NCBI RefSeq assembly: GCF_964340395.1
Contig: NC_135562.1
Location: forward strand, 17,628,985-17,692,984
Source: Glandiceps talaboti
Lineage: Eukaryota; Hemichordata; Enteropneusta; Spengelidae
Length of the DNA: 64,000 bases
Direction: 5' to 3'
The notes under the pieces were generated by a model. The model was not told where the DNA came from and did not search any database. It worked only from the letters and a program-made list of their open reading frames with translations. Positions 38,622 through 49,876 of the stretch are shown here, one piece after another (the stretch's first letter is position 1; each line of letters opens with the position of its first letter). Position numbers and translations under genes: made by a program.

Positions 38622-40978
38622 ATGGCGGGTAATGTGAACGTGGGAAAACATGTCATGTTATCATATCAATGGGACAGCCAACCAATCGTTGAGAGGATCA
38701 AGAATGAACTTGAGAAGAGAGGATATGACATGTGGATGGATATTGATGACATAAAAGGTTGATATTAAATTACTCAATATGTTACTTAAAGAGTTTATAG
38801 TGCATAGGGGTAGTTTTTACTAAATATTTAAAAGGTACTTGCATTGTTGTACCGACCAAGGTACACCTAACCATCGCATGCAATTGACTGAACTCAAACC
38901 TGGTATTAAGATACGATGACGTAATGTATACTACGTATCAAAAATTGGTCAGGAAATTCCTACTATACAATCAACTGTTCTAAAGATGCCAGAAGACAAT
39001 CGTGATGTCATAGAAGATATGCATCCGCATAGCAATATACTGGAATGTGGTTGTACTTAAATATTTTCACTTGATCAGTAAAAAGCTGAAAAACTCACCT
39101 TGTGCCACTTTAATAGGATTAATATAATGGTCAAAGACCGGTTTTTGTTTGGCTGGATAAGGCGTACTAACTGAAGGAGGTTCTTTGCGACCAAAACTGC
39201 ATGTCTGCTACACATCAAGACGTTCTGTATTTGCTTGAAATTATCAAGATTATTATAGACCTCATCCATTTTAGATGTATAATTCACGTCTATTTTCGAA
39301 ATCACCTCTCATAATTTGTACCACCCTCTTGGATATTTTTTCCAGAAAATCATGATTTTGATGTACACGTGACATACATCATTGCATCATAGGAGGAAGG
39401 TATAAAATTTGGATAGTCTAAGCACTAGCACTACAAACAACACTGAGCTTTTTTTATTGTTTGTTTGTTTGTTTGTTTGTTTGTTTGTTTTTGTTTGCTT
39501 CTTTGTATATTCATCAACGACAATTTTGTATTTTACTTTCTTTATCAAAGGAAACATACATGAATGCATGGCACAGGGTGTAGAAAAAGCTGCGGTCATC
39601 ATTAGTTGTGTTTCAAATGCATACAAACACTCCAATAATTGTCAAAAGGAACTTAGATTTGCTGATGTCAGTCACAAGACGATCATACCTTTGAAAATGG
39701 AGAAAGGTGTCGTTTTTGGTGAGTCACATCTATAATGATTATTCTTACAAATGTAGTATGTGTTACAGGAGAAATGAAGTTGCTTTTGTGTACCACTCAT
39801 GGGACATGATATTTTTGATACAAAAAGATATACACAATTCAACTCTAAACTAACAATAACTGAGACAAAATACATACAGCAAGATCTTTACCAAATCCAA
39901 TTGAAAAGTAATAAAGCATAGCTATTCTTCTACAGTGCAGTAGACAGAAACACGGACTTGATGATTTTTTAACGGCTTCAATCAATTATTTTAAAACTGA
40001 TATTCAATATGGTAACTTGTCTACATCGACATCTGCACTGTGCGTGGCACCTGTATAATTTTTAATTTGAACTTGAAGTTGTCTGAGTGTGTATAGAACA
40101 TCATGTCCCATGAGTTAACTACAAAGGTAACTTCACTTCTGCAGTAAATAATACTGAGTATAAGAGTGTTGGTGAGATATGGTAGCCGACAAAGAAAGAG
40201 ACATTTACTTTCCCCATCGTTAATATTTTACAGGCTATTTTTAGGAAATCCTCTATTGATTAGTATACTTCTAGCTATATTTATCCTATCTCCAAAGCAC
40301 TCTAAAAGGTGAGCTGTGTCCCCTGACGATACTTGATACGCCTTCTGAATCATGGTCCTCAATTAATGTTCATTGTCATTTGCACTATTAACTAATCATT
40401 GTTAAAAGTGCATTTGTGATTATTGGCAAGATATAATGTTAGTAATAACACTTCTATGTAGAGACGCTAGGAAGACTAAGGATAAACATATTTAATAATA
40501 ACTTCAAAAACACAATTGATTAATATCATACTCTAAGGAGTTTCTTTCAAAATGTTATTACAATCAGGAAGATGTTTCTGGCCATAGACTTTTCGCCCTG
40601 CCTTAGCTGAGATTCCAATGAAAGCCCCGCAGTTATTGCAAATATCACTTTTAGAATGTCTATGACTATGAACATTTTCTTGGTCCTCATTATGATCTTA
40701 ATATCTCCTCGATCATTTTTACACATTTCAATATATTTCTTGTTTTTCAGTTTTGTTGATATCTTATTGGAATATTTTTTTCAGATGGTTGGTTAGGACT
40801 AATCATGGCAGGAAAATTATGGATTGATTTCACAGACGAAAAGATGTTTGATCAAAGGATAGATCAGCTTATCGCCGAATTGACTGCAAACGGCATTACC
40901 TGTAATACAGAAAAGAGTGGAGATAAAGATAATCCAAATAAAGAAGGTAGATTTACTGTTCGTAAAATGTTTCACTTC

Positions 40979-41021
<43 letters not shown>

Positions 41022-44000
41022 TGTGTGTGTGTCTGTGTCTGTGTCTGTGTCTGTGTCTGTGTGTATGTGTGTATTTATCTCGGGAAGCTGGAAGCTGGCA
41101 ATCAACAGTCGCATTTAGTATTTAGTAACACATGTCAAATTATTGTTATTAAAGCGAAGTTTAGAAATGCAGTTCACTACTACATTTTTGGTTTTTTATC
41201 ATTGCCGGTCGTTCGTTTAGCGTCAAGGTTAACGGAGACTTTTTTGTTGTGTGGAAATAGCGCTAGAAAATGCAATATGATTCGTTTCAGGGCATGTATC
41301 CTCGGCAAGCTTAATTAAGTCAATATTTGAATACTTTCCACTGTATTTTGATGTATATAGGTGATGTTAGCACATAATTTAAAAATGTCGCATTATATGC
41401 TTGTGTAATAATTTGAATACGGATAGATGGTGAAAATATACAGCTGTTGCGAACGTAAATACGGCTTACATTTTTGTTGAATGAAAAAAAATTTACTTAC
41501 ATGATCGTTTAAGTTGTGTTCACATGTGAGATTTCTTATACTTTTACTTATGCCTACAGAGTGTCAGTTCAAATGGTTGAACCAGAATCTTCAAATTGGA
41601 AAGGAATAGATGTAACTAATGGCTTCAGATACGCTTGAATAGTGACAAATTGCAATTACTTGTTACTGATGCCATTGATTCAGTGTTAAAATTATTCATA
41701 GCGCTCATAGTATTGTAACATCCTTCATCCTTATACAGGTTGATCAAGCTTATAATTTATTCTAATTACTTTTCAGATTTACTTACGGCTAGTGTGGATG
41801 GCGTTTGCCAGTGGTTGAAATGTCTTGAAATTAAAGACTCGGTCATAAGCAAGTTCAAGGAAAACTGTGTAAATGGTGATGATCTCGCCGTCTTATCTGA
41901 AGAAGTCCTGGTTGGAGAGCAGTTCAAGGTAAAACCCTTCATAGCCAGCAAGATAATACGAAACAGGAACAAAGCTTTGGAGAAACACAACTATGGTACG
42001 TACATATACTGAAGATGATGATTATACATACATGTCTGTATATATAGTAGGATGTGTTCTTCTGAAAAGAATTGGTATGTTTCGTTATCGTTCATGTAAT
42101 TTGTTTGTTGTATTCTTTCGCATCTTTAGGAATGCATGAGAACAAAGTGAAATTTACTTACAACATAAATTTATTATTCCTAAGTATGACTTAGCTAACA
42201 AAAAATCTAAAACACGGTGATCGTAACCATATTTAAATATTTAAATGTAAAAGTTTAAATGCTAATAAATCATCGTTGGCAAGAATATTTCCCAAAGTAC
42301 ACACTTTTCACCCACTTACCCATACTTATCATATGATCCAATATATATCAGAGCATCAACAGTTTCTAATATGTCCCGTGTTATGTATTTTTTTCTTCAA
42401 CAGCAGGTAAAGCTGATGAAACCCCATTAATGAAGAAGGGAAGTGCTTCTCCTTATAAACGAACAATGGAACCTGTCCAAGCAAGAGTGACTTCCGAAAC
42501 TGGGAAAGGTAAGTCAATTATTTACGTGCAAATGTCAACTTCCATTTTACTTAAACTTCAAGGATACGTATTTGTGATGCCATTTCTGGTCTGTAGTTTG
42601 ACCAAATAATTCCATTACAAGAAAATAGCAATAATAACTCTGGCACTATACTATTACTGTACACACAACTGAGCAATATTACACTTTGGTCAATGAATTC
42701 AACTCTTGCTTATATTAGGCCTAGTCAATGAAAGAAATTATATGAATATTAGTAAACATATTGATTAGTTGGTGTCAGTGTTTCCATACTTCAGTAATAA
42801 CAATAATATACAAAACATATTTTACGGAAGAGTTTGCCATAGTTCTGATGATGGAGGGGTCTGTGGTTATTAAGTAACCGACTCTAAAATAGCCATGTCA
42901 TTTGTGAGAAATAAGTAGTATAAACATTTATATAAGCTCCCACAGCCCCCAAAACTCCCCTCAGTCTAACTTCCAGCCTTTGTCAAACACACAAACAGCA
43001 TTGCACAGTGACACCATAAAGGTCATTTAAGGGCGATGTTTACGTCACACCTAAATGTCAGATAGCAATGGCGCTTGCTATGTCATACAAAACAAAAAAG
43101 TTTACCTTATTTTGATGGAACATCACTTTAGATAATGAAGGTTTCTAGACCAAATTTGATATTAGCCACCTCAAAAACAAATCCCCCCCCCCCACCCGCG
43201 CCTTATTTGTATCGAATTACACGCAAATGGTCATCACCGCATATTCGGAAATTCGAGTAAAATACACTGGGAGATACCATTCATTACGAAATATATCCGC
43301 TGAAGCATAGGGAGGAAGAGGTAGCTTTTGAGAGGTTCACTGAAATGACTGTGCCTATACACATTCTGAATCAGTAATTTTAATTTTATTCAAATATATA
43401 TTTAGATATTAGCCTAACAATGTACAGAAGATGTTTTACTGACATACTTTGCAAATTAGGATCAGTGAAAAAATACAAAGCATTTTGAAGTATTAGAAGA
43501 TCGTACAAATTGCTTGGTGGTATAAAACCATTCAAATAAACTCTGGTATATTAACTTCAACAGCAATTTTAGCAGCAATGCAAGCTATAACTGCTTTTAT
43601 ATCTGGAGTTGCTGCTGTGCCTGTGATATTGAGTATAATAAGTGCAAATTTGATACTATGTGATAAGAAAGAAAGCCTTAAGGATCAAGATAAAATTTAC
43701 AAACAATTAATGACCTATACAAGAAGAAAATATTTGAAGAAAACACATCAGAAGTTGTTAAAATTAAATGGGTATTCAGATGCACAGTGCCACAATTAGA
43801 GACACTTTGACTGGGATATACCTGAGATACACTGAAAGGTAAAAATAATTGTGATTCGCTTCAACTTGGATATACACAATTCTGCAGAAAGAGCTATTTT
43901 GGAAAGCATTTGTAAATTCCACCTGGCTCACCTATAGATGGGATCAGGAACAAGACCTTGCACTAGCTGTGCGGCTGTGGAAAGGGCGTTAGAAACTCTC

Positions 44001-45731
44001 TTGCTCTCTGCCAGGGATGGGGTACCAGACAAGGAGGTGGCATGACAAACATCGCAGTGTTTGAGATGAATTTAGATGTCTTGCTGCAATCGATGTTTCT
44101 TGTAAAAACCAATTAGATATTTGAAGTAGTAGGTATATCATAACATGGCAGCCATGGATGGCGTTATTAACCTGCTGCTTGCAGAAATGCCATTGGAACA
44201 GCAATCAGGTCCTCTCCAGTGTTGTCGACAACATCTTGGATAAGCCCATCCCGGAAGAAATGAATAGACGCTTTCTCAACCCCCTCCTTCCAACACAACA
44301 AGCACACCGACCTTCTGCCCTATCATGAAAAACGAGAAAAAGCGAAAGGCCATCCTGGAGGATTTAGATTTATTATTTAATGCGTACACATTAACAATAA
44401 ATCTATTGACACAGAACGTAGCACTATCGTGTTATGACTTACTTATATACAAACAAAGAAGTCTGCTACATGAGGTGAATACATTATACCTGAACCATGA
44501 CTAAGCATACTCTATCTACAGTAGACCAGCTTTTGTATGTTAATAATTAAAATGGGTCAGAAACCTTGATTAATATAAAGTAAGGTATACTATTCTGTTT
44601 TATATAATATAATGAGTACAATTGGTAACTAACATTGCCCTTAAAGGAACCCGGGAAATGAACTTGACTTTGTCACTGTGCACATGCTGTTTGTGTGTTT
44701 GAGAAAGGTTGGAAGTGAGGCGGGAGGGGGGGGGGGGCTTATGTAAAAAGTGGTCCAAAAGCCTCATTGTCTATACTACAGAAATATGATCGAATGAACA
44801 CTACCTTCATCAACAATCGATTTGTATGCAAACACTACTAAAGTTCATTAAAGCAAATTCCTGTCTCCTGTTATATCGAGATAAATTCCAAATGAAATTT
44901 CTTTTGTAATTTGCAAGTGTGTTTTGGTTGTTCACAGGTAATTTCAAGTGCACTGTGAAGACAGTCGGTCAGCTTGGAAAAGACCTAGCGAACTTCAATC
45001 ATCCGTTTGGTGTTGCCTGGACACCCAATAATTTGTTATTAGTAGTCGATCAATTTAATCACAGAGTTCAAATGTTTAACACTGATTTTCAATGTGTTGA
45101 TGTGCTGACATTCCAAGGCCAATTTTCAAAATCCTTCAATCCACATGACATAGCAGTATCAAATGACAACTTGTATTATATTACTGATTATGGTAATAAT
45201 CAGGTCATTGTCACTGATGAAAATAAGAAAATAATTAGAGTAATGTGTCAAAATGAGGGACATGTATTTGGTATCACAGTGATGGGGGAATATGTGATCG
45301 TCACTGATTGCGCAGGAAATCGGTTGATGAAGTTCACAAAAATGGGAGACAAAGTTGCTGAAGTAAAAGGCGACTTGAAGTACCCATACTCAGTGGCTGC
45401 AACAAGTGACAATAGAATTGTTGTCACTGATAGTAGGAATAGTCGTATTTTAGTATTTACTGCAGAGTTGAAGTTACTTTTTACGTATGGTAGCAAGGGT
45501 TCTGGGTACGGTGAATTATTGGGCCCATGGGGTGTCAGTGTCGACAGTAAAAACAACATATACATGAGTGATGGCAATGGTAGAATTGTCAGGCTAACAG
45601 ACAAGCGCGAGTTTGAAGTTGTATATACTGGCATTCAGTACCCCTGCTACATAGCAGTACATGAAGGGCCACCATTTAAAATCGCTGTTTCCCAAGGCGC
45701 AAAAAATAAGATCACGATACTTTACTTGTAG
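38622..45731 (+). CDS. TIR-SAM-NHL protein, gene 1 (527 aa)
   Basis: Coding exons: 38622-38757, 39551-39718, 40785-40946, 41777-41995, 42404-42508, 44938-45731 (TAG). Every junction is phase 1 and the sum is 1584 bp. Domains: TIR, residues about 9-140, with box 1 VMLSYQWDSQ, GYDMWMDIDDIKG at the BB loop, AAVIISCVSNAY and NNCQKELRFAD. Glu79 is at the position of the catalytic glutamate of NAD-cleaving TIRs such as SARM1. SAM-like, about 156-228: VCQWLKCLEIKD, FKENCVNGDDLAVLSEEVL, ASKIIRNRNKALEK. Linker, about 229-263. NHL beta-propeller, about 264-527: GVAWTPNNLLLVVDQFNHRV and HDIAVSNDNLYYITDYGNNQ, VIVTDCAGNRLMKF, IVVTDSRNSRILVF, LLGPWGVSVDSKNNIYMSDG, about six blades. No signal peptide or membrane helix: a cytosolic protein. 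Likely role, by family: TIR signalling or NAD cleavage gated by SAM oligomerisation, with the propeller as sensor. That last step is inference. The first donor (G|gttgat) is weak but identical in gene 2. The ATG follows acceptor tatcatag (38568), giving 53 bases of 5'UTR in that exon. Confidence 0.85.
39457..39495 (+). repeat. (GTTT)n microsatellite
   Basis: About nine GTTT units just before coding exon 2. Gene 2 has the same run (56529-56565) preceded by GT. Confidence 0.9.
40982..41065 (+). repeat. (GT)n(GTCTGT)n microsatellite
   Basis: It follows the donor of coding exon 3 by about 35 bp. The orthologous position in gene 2 (59236-59445) has expanded ACAT and GT runs. Confidence 0.95.
42936..44733. 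mobile_element. About 1.8-kb TIR element in intron 5 of gene 1
   Basis: The left end 'gctcccacagccccc...cttccagcctttgtc' + 'aaacacacaaacagcattgc' + 'acagtgaca' is the inverse of the right end 'tttgtcactgtgcacatgc' + 'tgtttgtgtgtttgagaaagg' + 'ttggaagtgaggcggga...gcttat'. Gene 2 lacks this block (its intron 5 is 645 bp against 2429). Interior: a small ATG-initiated open frame at 43578-43799 and nothing recognisable as transposase. Confidence 0.65.
43578..43799 (+). CDS. Small open frame in the intron-5 element, one hydrophobic segment
   Basis: 73 codons from an ATG. Residues 5-27 (AFISGVAAVPVILSIISANL) form a hydrophobic helix and the rest is Lys-rich (KKESLKDQDKIYKQLM, RRKYLKKTHQKLL). I know no matching family. 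It lies inside an element absent from gene 2. It may be chance. Confidence 0.2.
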   Translation: MQAITAFISGVAAVPVILSIISANLILCDKKESLKDQDKIYKQLMTYTRRKYLKKTHQKLLKLNGYSDAQCHN

Positions 45732-46236
45732 AGCAAATTCTGCAACACAACAATAAATTTGTAATTGCCGTTAAGGACAATGAAAAGCTGAGTAATAGGA
45801 TCAATAATTTGTAACCTCATCAGCTAATGAGAAGGTATCATTATGTTACATGAGAATGACAGACAATGAATATACTTTCCTATGAAATGTACATTCCTGT
45901 GAAGTTAAACATATGTTATTGTGATTTTATTAGTTCATTTATGGGTAAATTTGACAGTTTTTGACTTTGTCTCCCATTTATACAAGCATACATGGTTATT
46001 CAGATGAGTTTATGTGGTATACTGCTTTATCACACAGATAAGTATATCCACGTTGTTACAGGTTCCAACATCCAAATAATGAATAAATAATTCTGTATGT
46101 GAACAGTGACAATGAACTGATAATTTTCTACTGCTCAAGACCACAATCTAAAGTTGTATACGAGATTTTTTTCAAAGTACATGTATGTTTAATAGAGTCA
46201 TGTTTTTGATAACGTTAATGACCAAGTTGGTACGAG

Positions 46237-46242
46237 AATAAA
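46237..46242 (+). promoter_or_regulatory. Poly(A) signal AATAAA, gene 1
   Basis: 'gagaataaagtttgat' about 500 bp after the stop is conserved in unit 2 (62843). A nearer AATAAA (about 45752, 'caacaataaattt') is a second possibility. Confidence 0.5.
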
Positions 46243-46415
46243 GTTTGATTTAAGACGCATGGTTGGCTGTCTATCATTTTGTCCTTTCGAGGAAAATTTA
46301 AAACAGCTGATTGCATCTTTTTTATGTTTGAGTATGATACATTATGTCATCGGATCATTTATAAGTTATATCTTAAGTTTATAAGTTATATCAGTACGTA
46401 CAACACTGTGAGTAC

Positions 46416-47037
46416 TTTTGACATATGGAGCAACATTGTTCAAGCTCGTTTGGTTAAGGTTCGGATTAGACCTATCGTTCACCTCCTTTAATTTCACCAA
46501 AAGGGATATGTTGATCCGCAAACACAGCACTTAAACTGTTAAGCTTTATTTGAACCAACCATTTGTTTTAATCAATATCTCGTCCTCATAATAAAAATTT
46601 GTTGTGAATGAAATTGTATGAGCATTATAGATTTGGCTAACTCTGAGTGTAATAAGTGAAGCCTGAAAATGATGTACAATTAATTGCTATTAATTATAAT
46701 ACAGTAAACAGAAAAATGTATTTGATTACATTTTACATTCAATACAGTATATTCTACACTTTGTAATACCACAAACAAGTATAGTCAGGTGGCTTAGCAA
46801 CTTTATAATGGTAATAATGGCGATTGTGAATTTTATTGATATACATACATATATGCAAATATTCTTTTAAAAAAGGCTTCCAAGATCAAAGATCGGGATA
46901 CAAGACTTGCATATATGCGATTTTCTCATAAACCTAATTGGCGAGAAACGTTCAACGGAGTTTCAAGACTGTCTTAGAAATAGCCATCTTTGGCTTTTGC
47001 ACTTCACATTCTCCCATGGCGTTTGAACATTCTATCA
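46416..47037. other. Spacer between duplication unit 1 and the retrotransposon
   Basis: AT-rich, no gene seen. Confidence 0.4.
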
Positions 47038-49062
47038 TCAACTCCTCTTTGTGCTGCTCTTAAGCACCCCCTGCTCTAAAAGACTTTGCAACGAAAAAGA
47101 ATTTGGGTCTTGTACAATAGGTTTTAATCTTTCTAAGAGTATCTCCCTTGCTCTAGTGTAAGATAATTTTCCTGGTCGCAACTTGAAACCCTGAAATAGG
47201 TCTAAAAAAAAGTCGCCTGAAGTCTCCTGAATGTTTGCGACATTTCTACTGGACATGTAGCGTTACTAGTCTTGGCAATTACTACTGATTTTCCATCGCT
47301 GTATACGTCAGTTTTTGATTGTCTTACGAGAATTGAAATGTGGTTTTCGTGAAAGTCAATGTCCGATCTACGTATATTACATAATTCGTAGTACATAAAG
47401 AAACCAGCAATTGATAGGAGACACATTGACAAGAACCGAATGTCCGAGAGATCGGCCTTTGAGTTGCCATATCTTAACACTAGTGAAAGCAATAACTGTG
47501 TAGTGGTGTGAATGGTTTCTTATTGGTGGTTGAAGTGGACAGTTTTCGTTTCGCTGCTATCAATGCGAGTTTAACTGTAGTGTGTTCGGTTGGTGTAGGT
47601 AAACCTGCCATGTTGTGAGCCCATTGGAACATCCTCTACCTGGGACGGTAATGTCTCTTTGAACAACTATGTTATCTCGCATGTATATGGCTTTTATGAA
47701 ACCGATATTTGTTTTAAATAACAATGGCCAATACGGGACGAGTAAGGGGCAAGTAAAGCGATCCACGACGTTTATTTTCACGCAAATGCAGAATAGCTCG
47801 TGATATCATACAAATGGGTGGTACCCAGATATTTTCGTTTGCCCAGGTCACTGTAAACTCATCTATTGATTCCGAACCAGGGTTTAAAAATCTTGAAGTG
47901 AATCTCGGCAGTTTAATGTTGTAACTTGTTGCAAAACGGTCTATTGTGTGGGCCCACCTGTTACCAAGTAATCAAAAACTTGAGCAATTGCCCAGTCATC
48001 TCCATCTATTATTATACTAACTGCATCTGCTATCTAGTTTTCGCTCCTCGGATCCCACCATGGTTGTAATCAGATATTGTGGAGTCGACAAATGTCATCA
48101 ATCTGTAAAGCTAGTTCATGCAAATGCAAGTTTGAACTTCCTACTTAATGATGCTACAACAAGCTTGATTGTCAGTCACCCATTTAACGTTTTGGGATGC
48201 CAAATGGATGATAAATGAAAATATGGTAAATTTGAGTTCTGCCCACTCATACCAAGTGTCACACCAAGTGGAACGTTTTGATGCTTCCCAACTACATGCC
48301 CAGTGATATTTCGCCATGAGGTAACTGTCTGCAGTCTGGTTGCTTGCATCTATGTACAATATTTCACTGAAATCGAAATGTGGTTTCATAGGCAAACCAT
48401 TCAAAGACAAGAGATATGTAAGCCAAAAGCGAATTTCGTTTTCAATTTCTTCGGGAATTAAAATATGTGTGTCCCACATCAGACCTATCTGGTACAGCTT
48501 TTTATGAATATCTCGTTCTCAACCGTGTCACCGAGCCGAAGGCTGGAGCTAGTTGTCTAGTTGAGATACTGTTACTTTCAGTCAATTTGTTGAGATCTGA
48601 TCGAATCGTGTTAATTTTTGACGGGTGTTTCTGAAATTGTTCGTAGTACTAAATTTAAGTGCATCCCTAACCATATTATTTGTTGACATGGGCTTCAGTG
48701 GCTTTTCTCATTGTTCGCCACAAACCATGACAAATATAAATCTTTCCGAACTGTTTGACACAACCTACATGTAATTGCTTTCGTGCACTCTAGTTCTAAC
48801 GTTTTAACGGTGCATTGTTTGGCGAGGTGCCCATTTTTTCCGCACTTTGCACAAAAAGTTTCGGTTGCCCCACATAGGAACACCACATCTTTCTGTTGCA
48901 AATACGCAGTTTGGGTGGTATCTCACAACGAAGCTTTACTTTATGTAAGCCTTTGTAGCACAACGGATAATCGGCACAAACGTATTTCCTTGCAGCCACA
49001 ATATCGCCGTAACTGGTATTAAAGCGCATGTTGCAGGTAACAGTCATCAAGATCATTGCCAA
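47038..49062 (-). mobile_element. Degenerate DIRS/Ngaro-type tyrosine-recombinase retrotransposon
   Basis: Reading on the minus strand from 49062: a gag-like piece with a CCHC zinc knuckle (CAKCGKNGHLAKQC), then an RNase H-like piece (48479-48141: FSEILYIDASNQTADSYL, TWYEWAELKFTIFS, VKWVTDNQACCSIIK), then the usual linker (IDRFATSYNIKLPRFTSRFL, FTVTWANENIWVPP), then a tyrosine recombinase (47492-47038: DLSDIRFLSMCLLSIAGFF, YYELCNIRRSDIDFHEN, VRQSKTDVYSDGKSVVIAKT, GFKLRPGKLSYTRAREIL). The order gag-RNase H-recombinase is Ngaro-like. The reverse transcriptase is missing and several frameshifts are present; the HxLR box reads SLQSLLEQG. Inactive. Confidence 0.7.
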
Positions 49063-49876
49063 CCGTTACAATCACGACTTTTTCATAGCAAATTATATTG
49101 GAAAGTGAATGAGATGTTTTGAGCTTGGAGAAGAATTCTCTTCGCAAAGAAACAGAACAATAAGTAATGTCGAACTATAGCTAGATGCTGCTTTCCTTTC
49201 ATCAGCAATTCTAGGTGGGGCTCTACGTATATACCTCCATGCCATCTACAATCAAAAGAGAAAACGCTTCTTTGGGAGGTACATATTCCTCCTTGAAAAC
49301 AATATTAAATTGTATTATTTTGGCCTTCTTGGCTGTTGGACCCTATTTGAAACTTGAAAAAGACAAAATGAAACGATATTTTAAAAAATAGGTTCACTCC
49401 TAGGATTGGAGAGTGCACTTCTTGTACTCCTTGAAAAGCACCTAAAAAGTGTTATATATATTTAAAGTAAGCCGTTCAGCGAGAAAGATAAAGGGTAGAC
49501 ATCACCGGTTTCTGTTCTTGTATTTCAGATAGACCATATACTTAGTTGGCGGCGTCCTTTGATGTGGTTATCGTGGTTAACCTCTGTGCTAGGTAAATAA
49601 TGTAGGAACAAGCGCCATAAATGAAAGTATCTTAGTGTTGAAAACATTATATACGGTTTTAGCATTGTGTGACTCAGGGCCAGTGTGACTTGAGCGACGA
49701 AGTTTGCATTTTCAGAATGAGAGTCTGTCACAGACACTGTTACTGAATGTTAGGAAACTCACTCTAATAGTAATTTGTTACCGGCCCCATTTTATTTTCT
49801 TTCAAAATCAGAGAATTACGGCTTAAACAATCACAACATATATACAGCTGCATTATGGGTATATAATATGCAAATT
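49063..49876. other. No gene seen between retrotransposon and unit 2
   Basis: Possibly the 5' part of the minus-strand retrotransposon. No repeat ends or coding motifs recognised. Confidence 0.4.

Noticed and set aside
45248-45634. Minus-strand frame of 128 codons opposite the NHL exon of gene 1
   Set aside because: Shadow of the real coding exon on the other strand; the counterpart in gene 2 is broken at a different place.
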